Below, one piece after another: positions 1 through 8,435 of a stretch of 36,894 nt of DNA. The notes under the pieces are model-generated. The model was not told the DNA's origin and searched no databases. It saw only the letters and a program-made list of their open reading frames with translations. Every line of letters begins with the position of its first letter. Position 1 is the stretch's first letter. A program made the position numbers and the translations under genes. The stretch spans positions 1 through 36,894 of the forward strand of contig NZ_VRTY01000064.1 of the NCBI RefSeq assembly GCF_008017455.1. Direction: 5' to 3'. This stretch comes from Pontibacter qinzhouensis (lineage in GTDB: Bacteria > Bacteroidota > Bacteroidia > Cytophagales > Hymenobacteraceae).

Positions 1-146
1 TGTTAGGCTAAAGCCGTAACATCTAAAAAGCCACTAAAAAAACGAGTGACACAGTTCTGTTTACACTCCCACCGAAAACGTTACAGTTTACGGTTCGTGC
101 TTTTTTACTTTCAGGCCGATGTAAAACAGCCACCCGTGCAGCAACA

Positions 147-204
147 ACCCTTGCTACTAAAACAGCCAAAATGTTTTTGGAAGGCTATTTTCATGTAAAT
201 AATT
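147..204 (-). repeat. 57-bp intergenic repeat, copy 1
   Basis: Reverse-orientation copy, where forward is defined as AATTATT first and CAAGGGT last. It begins with ACCCTTG on the plus strand and ends with AAATAATT; the middle carries the TTTTGGAAGGC core. It is 58 bp long and faces copy 2 across 108 bp with the AATTATT ends pointing inward. Confidence 0.8.
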
Positions 205-312
205 TAAGAGTACAGCGCTTTTTTGCTTCTTTAAAGACAGGTCGGCTCAGTAATTAAGTACATGCAAAGAAGTTCTGCTACATAAGTTAACCTGTTTCAG
301 TGGTAGCTTCCT

Positions 313-369
313 AATTATTTGAATAAAAACGGCCTCCAGAAGGTTTTGCACTCAAATTTTGTCAAGGGT
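313..369 (+). repeat. 57-bp intergenic repeat, copy 2
   Basis: Forward copy: starts AATTATTTGAATAAAAA, then GGCCTCCAGAAGG, a variable stretch, and the terminal GTCAAGGGT. It is exactly 57 bp and forms an inverted pair with copy 1. Confidence 0.85.
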
Positions 370-802
370 CTACCTGATGCTATCTAGTACATAATTGTAC
401 TTAGTGTTTTACAAAGCATTAAATGTCGGTATCAGATTATACCCAAATTAGGTTGCCGGTGAAAACAGACGGCAACAGCGGAAGGTAAAGACGTAACCAT
501 TTTAGTATTGGTGTTGCCTTTGGTTTTAGGAGTAGCTGCAGCAGGCACAGACAAACTAAATAGCTGGTGTAGCATTACAAATTATCTTGGTAGAAGTGTG
601 TAGCACCGGCAGTTGCTGCAGGTTGCTGCCATATTTTACTAATTTAAACTAAATTGCACCTTATCCGTGTGCCGGCTCTTTTCCGTAAACCACACGTGTT
701 AGTCTGAAGTGCCGGATCGGCAACGAGAGCAACAAACAAGGTAGGCTCCTGCAACCAGACTGGCTTTTTTCATACCAACAAGTTTATAAGCATATTGCAT
801 CT

Positions 803-2647
803 ATGACCAACTTTTACTTCCGAATTCCTCCTGACAAAAGAAATTACCTCCCGTTCATTTTCCTGGTTTTTATACTCCTCTCTTTTCGCAGCTTAGCCAA
901 CGATAGCCACCACTTTATTCCGTTGCCGCTCAACGACCGAATAAAAGGGGCCAGTGCCATTGTAGAAGGAGAAGTTGTGGCGCAGCAGTCGTTCTGGGAT
1001 GACGCGCAGCACAATATCTATACCTCCAATACCATTAAGGTTTACAAGGTGTTTAAAGGCCAGGTACAGGAAGAGCAGATTGAACTCATAACCGAAGGAG
1101 GCCAGGTAGGATTTAAGATACACGTTTTTTCGGCAGCGCTTAAACTGAAAAAAGGGCAACAAGGTATTTTTTTCCTGACGGGAGAGCAGCCACTCGGTAC
1201 CACACCTGGTAAGCAGCGCCTGAAGACGAGAGCCTTCGGGAGCGAGCAAGGCTTTATACACTACGACCTGAAACAAGGTACCGCCAAAGATGTGTTTTAC
1301 CGGTACAACTCCGCACCTGAGCTTTATAACTCCATTACCGTTGCCACCGGCACCTCTTTCCGGGAGCTGACCGAAAACGTAAAACTACGCGAGGCAGCAG
1401 CCCCACAGCAGCTCAGAGAGCAGCAAATACTATTGACACCTGTTATTGCCAGTTTTTCACCGGCAGAGGCAAGTGCCGGCACAGCCACCATTCTGACTAT
1501 TAACGGAAGTGACTTTGGCAGCAGCCGTGGCAATGGCTCTGTTGAGTTCCGCAACGCCGACGATGGCGGCAATACCTGGATCAAGCCTCTCCCGCGCGAT
1601 TACATCTCGTGGTCTAATACGCAGATACGGGTGCAGATACCCTCTTACGGCGAAGATGGGGGCACTGCCGGAACAGGACAGGTACGGGTAAATGCCCCAG
1701 ACGGCAGTATTGCCACCAGCACCGACAGCCTGAGCATACCATTTGTGTACTCGAACCTGGCTTTTGACGGAGGCGCCCGCTCGTTCAAACCTGTGCTCTC
1801 GAATTTAAACAACCTGGGCGGCTACACCATGCAGTTTGGGCCAGGTATGCAAAGCAGGGCAGCGGCACAGGAGGCCTTCAGGCGCTCCATGAACAGCTGG
1901 ATCTGCAACACCCAGGTTAACTGGCGTATTGGTTCCAACACCACCATAGCCACTGCTGCAGACGATGATGTAAGTATGATCAATTTTGTGCCGGGTGCCA
2001 CGGTAGGGCAGAATGTGCTGGCCAGCACCGTGAGCCGCTACGAGGGCTGCCGGAGCGGCAACGATACGCTGTTGTGGGTAAGTGAGTTCGATATGCAAAT
2101 AAACAGCGCCATAAACTGGCAATTCGGCCCAGGTGGGCCAGCCAGAGGCCAGTACGATTTTGAAACAGTGATGCTGCACGAATTGGGCCACGCACACCAG
2201 CTGGGGCACGTTATTCTGCCCCGGGCTGTTATGCACCATGCCGTGGAGTCGCAGGCTCTGTACCGCGACCTTAGCAATGACGACATAACCGGGGCAAATT
2301 TTGTGATGGACAGAAGCCTGATCGCTAACATTTGCCAGCAGCCCCCCATGCTCCCCAGTAACAGTCAAGACTGCAATTTTCCTGCTGAAAATAACCTGCT
2401 TGCCTATCCTAACCCAATTATTCCCGAAAACGAAACGCTGAACCTGCAGTTTCTGGTTGACGAAGACACCAGCCTTACCTTATTCCTTTACGATTACACT
2501 GGCAAGCTGGTAAAAGAGTTCACAGCTGAGTTTTCAAGCTTAAATGCTCCTGTAGAAGTTCGATTACATAGTTTAGCGGCAGGTATGTACATACTCAGGT
2601 GGACCCACGCCGACAGAAGCGGTGAAGTAAAAGTAATGAAGCTGTAA
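803..2647 (+). CDS. Secreted zincin-like metalloprotease with IPT/TIG domain and T9SS sorting domain
   Basis: Predicted extracellular protein of 614 residues. Seen in the sequence: an N-terminal hydrophobic signal segment (about residues 14-32, ending near SLAND); a central IPT/TIG-like immunoglobulin fold (about 212-315, with a SFSPAEASAG start and NGSDFG turn); a matrixin-like protease domain with the zinc motif HELGHAHQLGH (His459, Glu460, His463, His469) and a possible Met-turn at Met477; and a C-terminal domain (about 537-614) with LAYPNPI and a GMYILRW strand ending in KVMKL, the pattern of the type A Por secretion sorting domain. The family inference is that it is exported by Sec, then through the type IX system whose core lies at 24-30 kb, and cut and anchored or released. 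Substrate is unknown. It stands alone, with a strong terminator 24 bp after the stop. Confidence 0.85.
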   Translation: MTNFYFRIPPDKRNYLPFIFLVFILLSFRSLANDSHHFIPLPLNDRIKGASAIVEGEVVAQQSFWDDAQHNIYTSNTIKVYKVFKGQVQEEQIELITEGGQVGFKIHVFSAALKLKKGQQGIFFLTGEQPLGTTPGKQRLKTRAFGSEQGFIHYDLKQGTAKDVFYRYNSAPELYNSITVATGTSFRELTENVKLREAAAPQQLREQQILLTPVIASFSPAEASAGTATILTINGSDFGSSRGNGSVEFRNADDGGNTWIKPLPRDYISWSNTQIRVQIPSYGEDGGTAGTGQVRVNAPDGSIATSTDSLSIPFVYSNLAFDGGARSFKPVLSNLNNLGGYTMQFGPGMQSRAAAQEAFRRSMNSWICNTQVNWRIGSNTTIATAADDDVSMINFVPGATVGQNVLASTVSRYEGCRSGNDTLLWVSEFDMQINSAINWQFGPGGPARGQYDFETVMLHELGHAHQLGHVILPRAVMHHAVESQALYRDLSNDDITGANFVMDRSLIANICQQPPMLPSNSQDCNFPAENNLLAYPNPIIPENETLNLQFLVDEDTSLTLFLYDYTGKLVKEFTAEFSSLNAPVEVRLHSLAAGMYILRWTHADRSGEVKVMKL

Positions 2648-2671
2648 AGTGCGTCAACTGCATCAGAAAGT

Positions 2672-2706
2672 AAAAAGGCCAGCTCTTCAGCTGGCCTTTT
2701 CGTTTG
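2672..2706 (+). terminator. Rho-independent terminator after the metalloprotease gene
   Basis: A perfect 7-bp stem GGCCAGC / GCTGGCC with a 6-nt loop (TCTTCA), preceded by an A-run and followed by TTTTCGTTTG. It sits 24 bp past the stop at 2647. Confidence 0.9.
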
Positions 2707-3193
2707 TTTTCTGTTAAGGTCCAAGAGCAACAATGATGTCGTTATCTACTTGTTACTGTTAGGTTGCGGAGCGTATTAAGTTTGTAGCTTGGAAAGGGTC
2801 CGGTATATGTTATCAAAGGTGCTCATCATACCGCTCAAATAAAAGGCAAATTCACCCCATAAAGTAACATGCCATTTTCCCCTAAATTAAAGATCACCCA
2901 AGCTCTACAACAGCCATATGTTTAACTTAAAAGCATTTTCAACAATTTAAAAACTTCAAAAGGTAACATCATAAGATGGCGCAATTTTGCAAAAAACTAG
3001 CTGGCGGCTCCTACCCAGAGGCTGCAAAACGAGCGCCAGAGGTAAAAAATCAACTACAAAAGCCAGCCTAAAGATCAGAAAAAAACGTGTAGCAACAGGC
3101 ATCGGTACCTAATATATTCTTTCCCGAGCAGCCTTCTGCCTCAGGCACTGTAGCAGCTGCTTGTTTTTAAAGTAAATTTTTGGAAGGATCGTG

Positions 3194-3201
3194 TAACTTT
3201 G
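3194..3201 (+). promoter_or_regulatory. Bacteroidota -7 box (TAACTTTG) for dgt
   Basis: TAACTTTG matches the Bacteroidota housekeeping -7 consensus TAnnTTTG and lies 25 bp before the dgt ATG, giving a short leader of roughly 20 nt. A TTG at the expected -33 distance is not convincing. Confidence 0.55.
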
Positions 3202-3226
3202 CTTACGATAAAAAAGCCAACACCTT

Positions 3227-4606
3227 ATGCCACACGACAGCACGACCTGGGTACAACTTATTTCAAAAAAACGATATGAGGCGGCAACAGATGCAGAGAA
3301 GTACGGATCAGACGAATCGGTGCGGGGCGAGTTTCAGCGCGATTACGACCGCATTGTGTTCTCATCTGCGTTCAGGCGGCTGCAGAACAAGACCCAGGTA
3401 ATGCCGATGCCCGAAAGCGACTTTGTGCACACCCGCCTTACCCACAGCCTCGAAGCCTCGGTGGTAGGCAGGTCGTTGGGGCGCATTGTAGGCAAAAGCA
3501 TTCTGGAGCGCCACCCACAGCTGGCCCACGAAAAGCACATTCAGGAAGCTGATTTTGGCGACATAGTAGCTGCTGCCTGTCTGGCACACGATATTGGCAA
3601 CCCGCCTTTTGGGCATTCAGGCGAAGATGCCATTTCTGCTTATTTCTTGAGCGAGGCGGCGCAACCTTTTCTACAAAACCTCACAGCCACTCAGCTGGCC
3701 GACCTGCACCGCTACGAAGGCAATGCGGCTGGTTTCAGGGTGCTAACCTATACCTACCCGGCGCACTGCAACATGCCTGGTGGCCTGAGCCTGACCTATA
3801 CCACCCTCGCCACCTTTACCAAATACCCGAAAGAATCGTTGCCGGTTGTGGGTGGCACCAAAAACACCAGCGAAAAGAAATATGGCTTTTTCCAGACGGA
3901 GCGGAAGTGGTTCGATACTATTGCCAAAGAACTGGGGCTGTTGCCTAAGGGAGCAGAGGACGAGGTGTTTTATCACCGGCACCCGCTGGCTTTCCTAGTA
4001 GAAGCGGCCGACGATATTTGCTACCGTATCATCGATTTTGAGGATGGGCTGAAGCTGGGGCTGGTACCGCACGAAAAAGGCATGGCCCTGCTCAGCCAGA
4101 TCCTGAACGATGCTCCCGGCCGGGTTTCGCGCATTAGTTTTTACGATTGGCGAGAGGAGATTGGCTTTTTACGTGCCCGGATTATCGGCAAACTCATAAA
4201 CGAGACTGCCGCCATTTTTCTCCAGCATGAGCAGGAGATACTGGCTGGCACCTACGACAAACCGCTGATAAACGAACTGGCCTGCAAGCCTGTGCTCGAC
4301 GAAATCGGGAAGTTATCGGTGAGCCTGATTTACAACAACAAGCCGGTGCTGGAAATAGAGGCTGCTGGTTTTGAAGTACTTGGAGGGCTGCTCGATGCCT
4401 GTATGAAAGCCGTGTTCAGGCCGGCATCCAAACATCACCGCAAACTGGCGGCACTCATACCGCCACACTACCTGCAACTACCCGAAACCGCCACCGATTA
4501 CGAGCGCATTATTCACCTGACCGACTACGTCACCAGCCTCACCGACCAGGCTGCGCTGGGCCTTTACCGCAAAATAAAAGGTATAGAACTTCCGAAGATG
4601 TATTAA
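3227..4606 (+). CDS. dgt: Deoxyguanosinetriphosphate triphosphohydrolase (dGTPase)
   Basis: Hydrolyses dGTP to deoxyguanosine and inorganic triphosphate in the cytoplasm, affecting dNTP pools. The 459-residue protein has the HD-domain hallmarks: an RLQNKTQV segment (about residues 51-58), the first metal histidine in TRLTHSLEAS (about 70), the HD pair in CLAHDIGNPPFGHSGED (about 118-134), and the downstream RYEGNAAGFR substrate-pocket segment. Length fits the long Dgt class. The ATG at 3227 starts right before the conserved N-terminus (the WVQLISKKRY region) and sits behind a good -7 box. It appears to be a single-gene transcript; a 57-bp repeat copy lies 183 bp downstream. Confidence 0.93.
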   Translation: MPHDSTTWVQLISKKRYEAATDAEKYGSDESVRGEFQRDYDRIVFSSAFRRLQNKTQVMPMPESDFVHTRLTHSLEASVVGRSLGRIVGKSILERHPQLAHEKHIQEADFGDIVAAACLAHDIGNPPFGHSGEDAISAYFLSEAAQPFLQNLTATQLADLHRYEGNAAGFRVLTYTYPAHCNMPGGLSLTYTTLATFTKYPKESLPVVGGTKNTSEKKYGFFQTERKWFDTIAKELGLLPKGAEDEVFYHRHPLAFLVEAADDICYRIIDFEDGLKLGLVPHEKGMALLSQILNDAPGRVSRISFYDWREEIGFLRARIIGKLINETAAIFLQHEQEILAGTYDKPLINELACKPVLDEIGKLSVSLIYNNKPVLEIEAAGFEVLGGLLDACMKAVFRPASKHHRKLAALIPPHYLQLPETATDYERIIHLTDYVTSLTDQAALGLYRKIKGIELPKMY

Positions 4607-4913
4607 GCAGCTGCAGGAAGAGACAAAAATCTTTTATTGATATACTTGCAAACTACACCTAGATAGGGCAGTGTAGAAAGAAACTACGCTCACCATAATA
4701 AACTTACTTACTCATTAAATCACAAATTACCATCTCCACCAGTTAACAAGCAAGCCATTTAGCAATCAGCAAAGAACAACCACCAATCAAATTATTCAAA
4801 TAAAAACACCCTCCAAAAGGTTTTGGGACTTAAAATGCTCAAGGGTTTAAACGCCTGGCAACATCATTGAAGCGGCGACTGTCGTACATCTGCTTAAAAC
4901 CTGCCCTCTTTCT
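4607..4913. other. Non-coding gap between dgt and nnr
   Basis: Holds repeat copy 3 (4790-4846) preceded by a simple, A/C-rich stretch. No terminator hairpin is obvious after dgt. A weak TAnnTCTG-like box occurs near 4885-4892, before the nnr ATG. Confidence 0.5.
4790..4846 (+). repeat. 57-bp intergenic repeat, copy 3
   Basis: Forward copy, exactly 57 bp: AATTATTCAAATAAAAA, then ACCCTCCAAAAGGTTTT, a variable part and CTCAAGGGT. It is unpaired within this gap. The internal ACCCT could pair with the terminal AGGGT. Confidence 0.88.
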
Positions 4914-6425
4914 ATGAAAATACTGACTGCTGCCCAAACCCGCGCTGCCGATTCGTTCACCATAAACCAGCAGGGCATTGCCTCTGTTGACTTAATGGAG
5001 CGTGCCGCAAAAGCTTTTACCTGCTGGTTCGAAAATAAATTCAGACCCGATAAAGCCATATTCGTTTTTTGCGGCCCCGGCAACAACGGTGGCGACGGCC
5101 TGGCAGTGGCCCGCTTACTGCATGCGCGTGGGTATGTGGTGCAGGTACTCATAGTTGGCGATACAGAGAAAGCATCAGCAGATTTCCGCCTAAACCTGAA
5201 AGCTCTTCCGCAGGAGGTAAAGCCGGTAGTGGTTACAGAAGCTGTTGCTACTCCCACTGTACCTGCCGATGCCGTTATAGTAGATGCCCTGTTTGGCACC
5301 GGACTTAACCGGCCTGTTACCGGGCTCTATGCTGCTATTATAGCTAACATAAACGAAAGCAAAGCCTGCCTCGTGGCTATCGATATACCCTCCGACCTCT
5401 ACACCGACAGCCAGACGCCAGCAGCGGGAGCCGTAGTAAAAGCAGCTTATACGGTTAGTTTTGAATTGCCAAAGCTGGCGTTCCTCCTGCCACAACACGA
5501 GGAGCTTATAGGAGAGTGGCATGTAGTGCCTATCGGCCTCGATGCCGGGTTTATAGCGGCAACGCCTACCAGTTACCACCTCACCTGCCTTAACAGCGCG
5601 CAGCAGCTGCTGAAGCCCCGTAGCAAGTTCTCGCACAAAGGCACTTTTGGGCATGCCTTGCTGGTGTGCGGCAGCTATGGCAAAATGGGAGCCGCTGTAC
5701 TGGCGGCACAAGCCTGCCTGCGTAGCGGGGTAGGCCTGCTTACCTTACGCGCTCCTGCCGCTGGCTACACGGTGCTGCAAACTGCCGTACCCGAAGCCAT
5801 GACGCTTGCCGACACAAATAAAAAGCACCTGTCGTCGCTACCCAAAGAGCTGGCGCCTTATACTGTGATAGGTGTTGGCCCCGGCATTGGGCAGGAGAAA
5901 ACCACCCGCGCCATGGTTGGGCAATTGTTGGCCACTGCCTCTCAGCCACTCGTTATAGATGCTGATGCCATAAACCTGATTGCCGGAAGCGATAAACTAA
6001 AAGCCATGCTGCCGAAAGGGAAGGTTATATTTACGCCACACCCAAAAGAATTCGAACGCCTGGCAGGCAAAACCGCAAACAACTACGAGCGGCTGGAGAG
6101 ACTTCAGGAATTTTGCAGAGAGTTTAGTTGCTACCTTGTGCTGAAAGGAAGCCATTCGGCAGTAGGCACTCCAGAGGGCACCATCTATTTTAACTCTACA
6201 GGCAATGCAGGCATGGCAACAGGGGGTACCGGCGATGTGCTTACAGGCATTATAACTGCCTTGGTGGCTCAGCAATACAGCCTCGAAGCTGCTTGCCGGC
6301 TGGGCGTGTATGTGCATGGCCTGGCAGGCGACCTGGCCAAAGCAGAAGTAGGCGAAATAGCCATGGTAGCCTCCGATTTGATTCGTTATTTACCGCAAGC
6401 CTTCCAGAAGCTGCTTCAGGTATAG
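4914..6425 (+). CDS. nnr: Bifunctional NAD(P)H-hydrate epimerase / ADP-dependent dehydratase
   Basis: Repairs damaged NAD(P)H hydrates. The N-terminal YjeF-N half (about residues 1-215) epimerises the R and S forms, and the C-terminal ribokinase-like half (about 230-503) dehydrates S-NAD(P)HX using ADP. Seen: the epimerase motif GPGNNGGDG (about 54-62), the DALFGTGLNRPV and AIDIPSDL segments; in the second half SHKGTFGHALLVCGSYGKMG, then VIDADAIN, FTPHPKEFERL and the ATGGTGDVLTG signature (near residue 435). Length and the fused order match E. coli Nnr. The gene ends 10 bp inside the convergent UbiA-like gene. It is probably expressed alone; the start at 4914 is the first ATG and gives the expected MKILTAAQTRAAD N-terminus. 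Confidence 0.95.
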   Translation: MKILTAAQTRAADSFTINQQGIASVDLMERAAKAFTCWFENKFRPDKAIFVFCGPGNNGGDGLAVARLLHARGYVVQVLIVGDTEKASADFRLNLKALPQEVKPVVVTEAVATPTVPADAVIVDALFGTGLNRPVTGLYAAIIANINESKACLVAIDIPSDLYTDSQTPAAGAVVKAAYTVSFELPKLAFLLPQHEELIGEWHVVPIGLDAGFIAATPTSYHLTCLNSAQQLLKPRSKFSHKGTFGHALLVCGSYGKMGAAVLAAQACLRSGVGLLTLRAPAAGYTVLQTAVPEAMTLADTNKKHLSSLPKELAPYTVIGVGPGIGQEKTTRAMVGQLLATASQPLVIDADAINLIAGSDKLKAMLPKGKVIFTPHPKEFERLAGKTANNYERLERLQEFCREFSCYLVLKGSHSAVGTPEGTIYFNSTGNAGMATGGTGDVLTGIITALVAQQYSLEAACRLGVYVHGLAGDLAKAEVGEIAMVASDLIRYLPQAFQKLLQV

Positions 6426-7336
6426 AGAGTAGCCAAATACACCAGGCTGGCATGCAGTAGCATAGCCCCATCTGCAAGCAGCGCATAATACAAGCGCGGC
6501 TTCTCCTCCGACGAGTATACAACAACGAGGGCTGCCAAAGCAGATGCCAGCAGCAAGGCTATTTCTACCAGGGCAGTTTCCATTACCGTGCCCAGTACAC
6601 CATTCAACACCAACAAACCCAACGACAACAGTTTAGTATTTCGGACGCCAATAAAGCCGGGAACGGTGAGCGTGTTGGTTTTCTGGTCATAGAGGTAATC
6701 GCGGATGTCGAAGAGCAGAGCCAGCGCCAGAATAAATAAAAATCGTCTTAAAAATAACAACAGCACCTCTTGTTCCCATACGACAGCGCCTGCCTGCATC
6801 ACCGGAAAAAACACTGTAACGGCAGCCCAGACGTAAGCAATTAAAAACACCTTTAGCAAAGGTACGCTCCTGAGCGGGCGCACTTTTTTCGATTTGTACA
6901 GAATCGGGACAGTATAACCTACCGAAATGAGGGCCAGGTGTAGGATGAACCAGCCACTGAGCTGCAGTTTAAATACCCAATAAAGCACAGCGGCTCCTGC
7001 CAGGCTACTTAAGCCTATTATAGCCAGTTCCTGCCTGTGCCTCAGTGTCCAGGAAGTGGGTGCTGGTTTTGTGGAGGCATTCGCCTGTCTGAGCACACTT
7101 TGCACGCTGCTTAAGTTGTAGGTAAATAAGGTTGCTAGAAAAACAAAGGTCGCCAGCGCCAGCGATACCGGCAGGCCTGCCAGCAGAAATGTTTCGATGG
7201 TCAGGAAAAAGGCACAAAACGATATAAACACGTGGCTGTATAGCAACAGGCGTAAGCCTTTCACCAACAAACCGAAAATTCTGGTTTCTATGGCAAGGCT
7301 GTTGTTGCTAAGGCTTATCCTTTCGTGTTTGTGCAT
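6416..7336 (-). CDS. UbiA-like polytopic membrane protein (prenyltransferase family, possibly non-canonical)
   Basis: Hydrophobic protein with about seven to nine membrane helices. The segment LLFDIRDYLYDQ resembles the second Asp-rich motif of UbiA prenyltransferases, and the following TLTVPGFIGVRNT continues as in that family. The first Asp motif (NxxxDxxxD) is not intact: the matching place reads TYNLSSVQSVLRQ, without the aspartates. Thus membership is likely but catalysis is uncertain; it may use another substrate or be inactive. The open frame extends upstream to a TTG at 7387, but I prefer the ATG at 7336 (MHKHERISL), which puts the first helix close to the N-terminus. It is convergent with and overlaps nnr by 10 bp at their 3' ends. 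No obvious operon partner. Confidence 0.65.
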   Translation of the reverse strand: MHKHERISLSNNSLAIETRIFGLLVKGLRLLLYSHVFISFCAFFLTIETFLLAGLPVSLALATFVFLATLFTYNLSSVQSVLRQANASTKPAPTSWTLRHRQELAIIGLSSLAGAAVLYWVFKLQLSGWFILHLALISVGYTVPILYKSKKVRPLRSVPLLKVFLIAYVWAAVTVFFPVMQAGAVVWEQEVLLLFLRRFLFILALALLFDIRDYLYDQKTNTLTVPGFIGVRNTKLLSLGLLVLNGVLGTVMETALVEIALLLASALAALVVVYSSEEKPRLYYALLADGAMLLHASLVYLATLYT

Positions 7337-7491
7337 GGGCAAATTCTGTAATCCCGACAGGCTCTGCTCAGAAATAGAGTCAGACAAAAATTCTTTAGTG
7401 GTTAAAGGCGTATAAGGTGGCGTTTCAGCTTATTTTTTAAAAGTCCTGCACTTTCTCATCAACCTTCAAATTCAAAATTAGCACAATAACC

Positions 7492-7547
7492 AATTATTCT
7501 AATGGAAATGGCCTCCCAAAGTTTTTTTGATATTTTATGCTCAGGGT
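7492..7547 (+). repeat. 57-bp intergenic repeat, copy 4
   Basis: Forward copy of 56 bp: AATTATTCTAATGGAAAT, GGCCTCCCAAAG, variable part, and GCTCAGGGT (a CAAGGGT end with one A missing). It faces copy 5 across 86 bp with the GGGT ends pointing inward. Confidence 0.8.
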
Positions 7548-7633
7548 ATATGGCAAAAACATATGTTCCTGCAGCCACACATTTTACATTTAGTTTTAAC
7601 ACTATATGCTTTCGAGCCAAGTGTATCGGCCAT

Positions 7634-7690
7634 ACCCTTGGCAGAATTGTGAAGAAATTCCTTTGGAAGGCCATTTTTATTAGAAGAATG
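7634..7690 (-). repeat. 57-bp intergenic repeat, copy 5
   Basis: Reverse copy, 57 bp. Plus strand begins ACCCTTGGCAG and contains CCTTTGGAAGGCC; it ends TTATTAGAAGAATG, the most diverged AATTATT end of the set. Confidence 0.75.
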
Positions 7691-7761
7691 CAAAAGCAAG
7701 ATTCCCTTTATACTTACCAGATAAAGCTAAATGGAATGTACTTCACAGTTTGGTGCTACCG

Positions 7762-7801
7762 TAAAAAAAAAGCCTGACGCATGTTATATACGTCAGGCTT
7801 A
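7762..7801 (-). terminator. Rho-independent terminator of ppa
   Basis: On the minus strand a perfect 10-bp stem AAGCCTGACG / CGTCAGGCTT with an AT-rich loop is followed by a run of nine T. It lies 18 bp past the ppa stop. Confidence 0.93.
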
Positions 7802-7818
7802 ATGGGGAAAGTAAAAAT

Positions 7819-8379
7819 TTACACGATAGTTTTTTCTTTCGGTACTCTGAACGTTGCATCGTAGAGGCTGATGCTTTCCTTAATAATGCCGTATGCGTGT
7901 TCCCGGCCTAAGAACTGCTCAACAATTACTTCTTTGTTTTCCAGCTTCTTATAGTCTTCGAAGAAACGACGTAGCTCCAGCAAGGTGTGAGGAGGCAACT
8001 CAGAAATATCGTTGATATGGCGCACCGACATGTCGTTGTTGGCAACTGCTATAATCTTATCATCTTCTTCGTTGTTGTCGATCATTTGCATAACGCCAAT
8101 AACTTTGGCATCTATGAGGCACATAGGTTGCACATCAATAGAGCAGATAACCAGAATATCCAGAGGGTCTTTATCGTCGCAGTAAGTTTGCGGAATAAAG
8201 CCGTAGTTGGCAGGATAATGAACAGAGGAGAAAAGCACTCTGTCTAATTTGAGCATACCGCTGTCTTTATCCAACTCATACTTTGCTTTCGAACCTTTCG
8301 GTATTTCAATAATAGCGCTTACTACACCTGGAGCTTCGTCTCCGAAACTTACATCATGCCATGGATTAAATTTTGCCAT
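7819..8379 (-). CDS. ppa: Inorganic pyrophosphatase, family I
   Basis: Soluble cytoplasmic enzyme hydrolysing pyrophosphate to two phosphates with Mg2+, pulling biosynthetic reactions forward. The 186-residue protein carries the family I signature DDKDPLDILV, placing the metal-binding aspartates at Asp69, Asp71 and Asp74, with the later acidic stretch NNEEDDK matching the third metal-binding region. The N-terminal half has the expected EIPKGSKAKYE and YPANYGFIPQT motifs. Length is typical of bacterial family I. It starts 56 bp downstream of the pafA stop on the same strand, so read-through is possible; I see no TAnnTTTG box just before it. A strong terminator follows. Confidence 0.96.
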   Translation of the reverse strand: MAKFNPWHDVSFGDEAPGVVSAIIEIPKGSKAKYELDKDSGMLKLDRVLFSSVHYPANYGFIPQTYCDDKDPLDILVICSIDVQPMCLIDAKVIGVMQMIDNNEEDDKIIAVANNDMSVRHINDISELPPHTLLELRRFFEDYKKLENKEVIVEQFLGREHAYGIIKESISLYDATFRVPKEKTIV

Positions 8380-8435
8380 TTCTTAATTAAATAAATATTG
8401 ATTCTTTTTTATAATACTGTTGCCTGATGGCGCTG

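Larger units (their letters stand above)
1..802. other. Non-coding stretch upstream of the secreted metalloprotease gene
   Basis: No convincing gene is visible. The stretch holds two copies of the window's 57-bp intergenic repeat in inverted orientation (147-204 and 313-369). Around 480-600 there is a short open stretch in one frame that would read hydrophobic, but it has no good start codon after the preceding in-frame stop, so I do not call it. I saw no clear TAnnTTTG promoter box directly before the gene at 803. Confidence 0.6.
2648..3226. other. Non-coding gap between metalloprotease and dgt
   Basis: Contains the terminator at 2672-2706 and the dgt promoter box at 3194-3201. Between 2710 and 3180 I see no gene, no copy of the 57-bp repeat and no strong hairpin. 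Confidence 0.6.
7337..7818. other. Non-coding gap between the UbiA-like gene and ppa
   Basis: Contains repeat copies 4 and 5 in inverted orientation and the ppa terminator. A 91-codon open frame on the plus strand (7502-7777) runs straight across both repeats and into the terminator stem, so I treat it as spurious. The first 51 bp could be coding if the UbiA-like gene starts at the TTG at 7387. Confidence 0.6.

Noticed and set aside
147..204. Repeat family as a conserved simple terminator
   Set aside because: The ACCCT/AGGGT pairing is lost in several copies, and orientation relative to neighbouring genes is mixed, so termination cannot be the common role.
480..600. Possible degraded coding sequence with a hydrophobic reading
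   Set aside because: No usable start after the preceding in-frame stop and only about 40 codons; no family recognised.
1805..2368. 187-codon open frame opposite the metalloprotease gene
   Set aside because: Antisense to the zinc-motif domain; the plus-strand product has clear domains.
7502..7777. 91-codon open frame on the plus strand
   Set aside because: It crosses both repeat copies 4 and 5 and enters the ppa terminator stem; no recognisable product.
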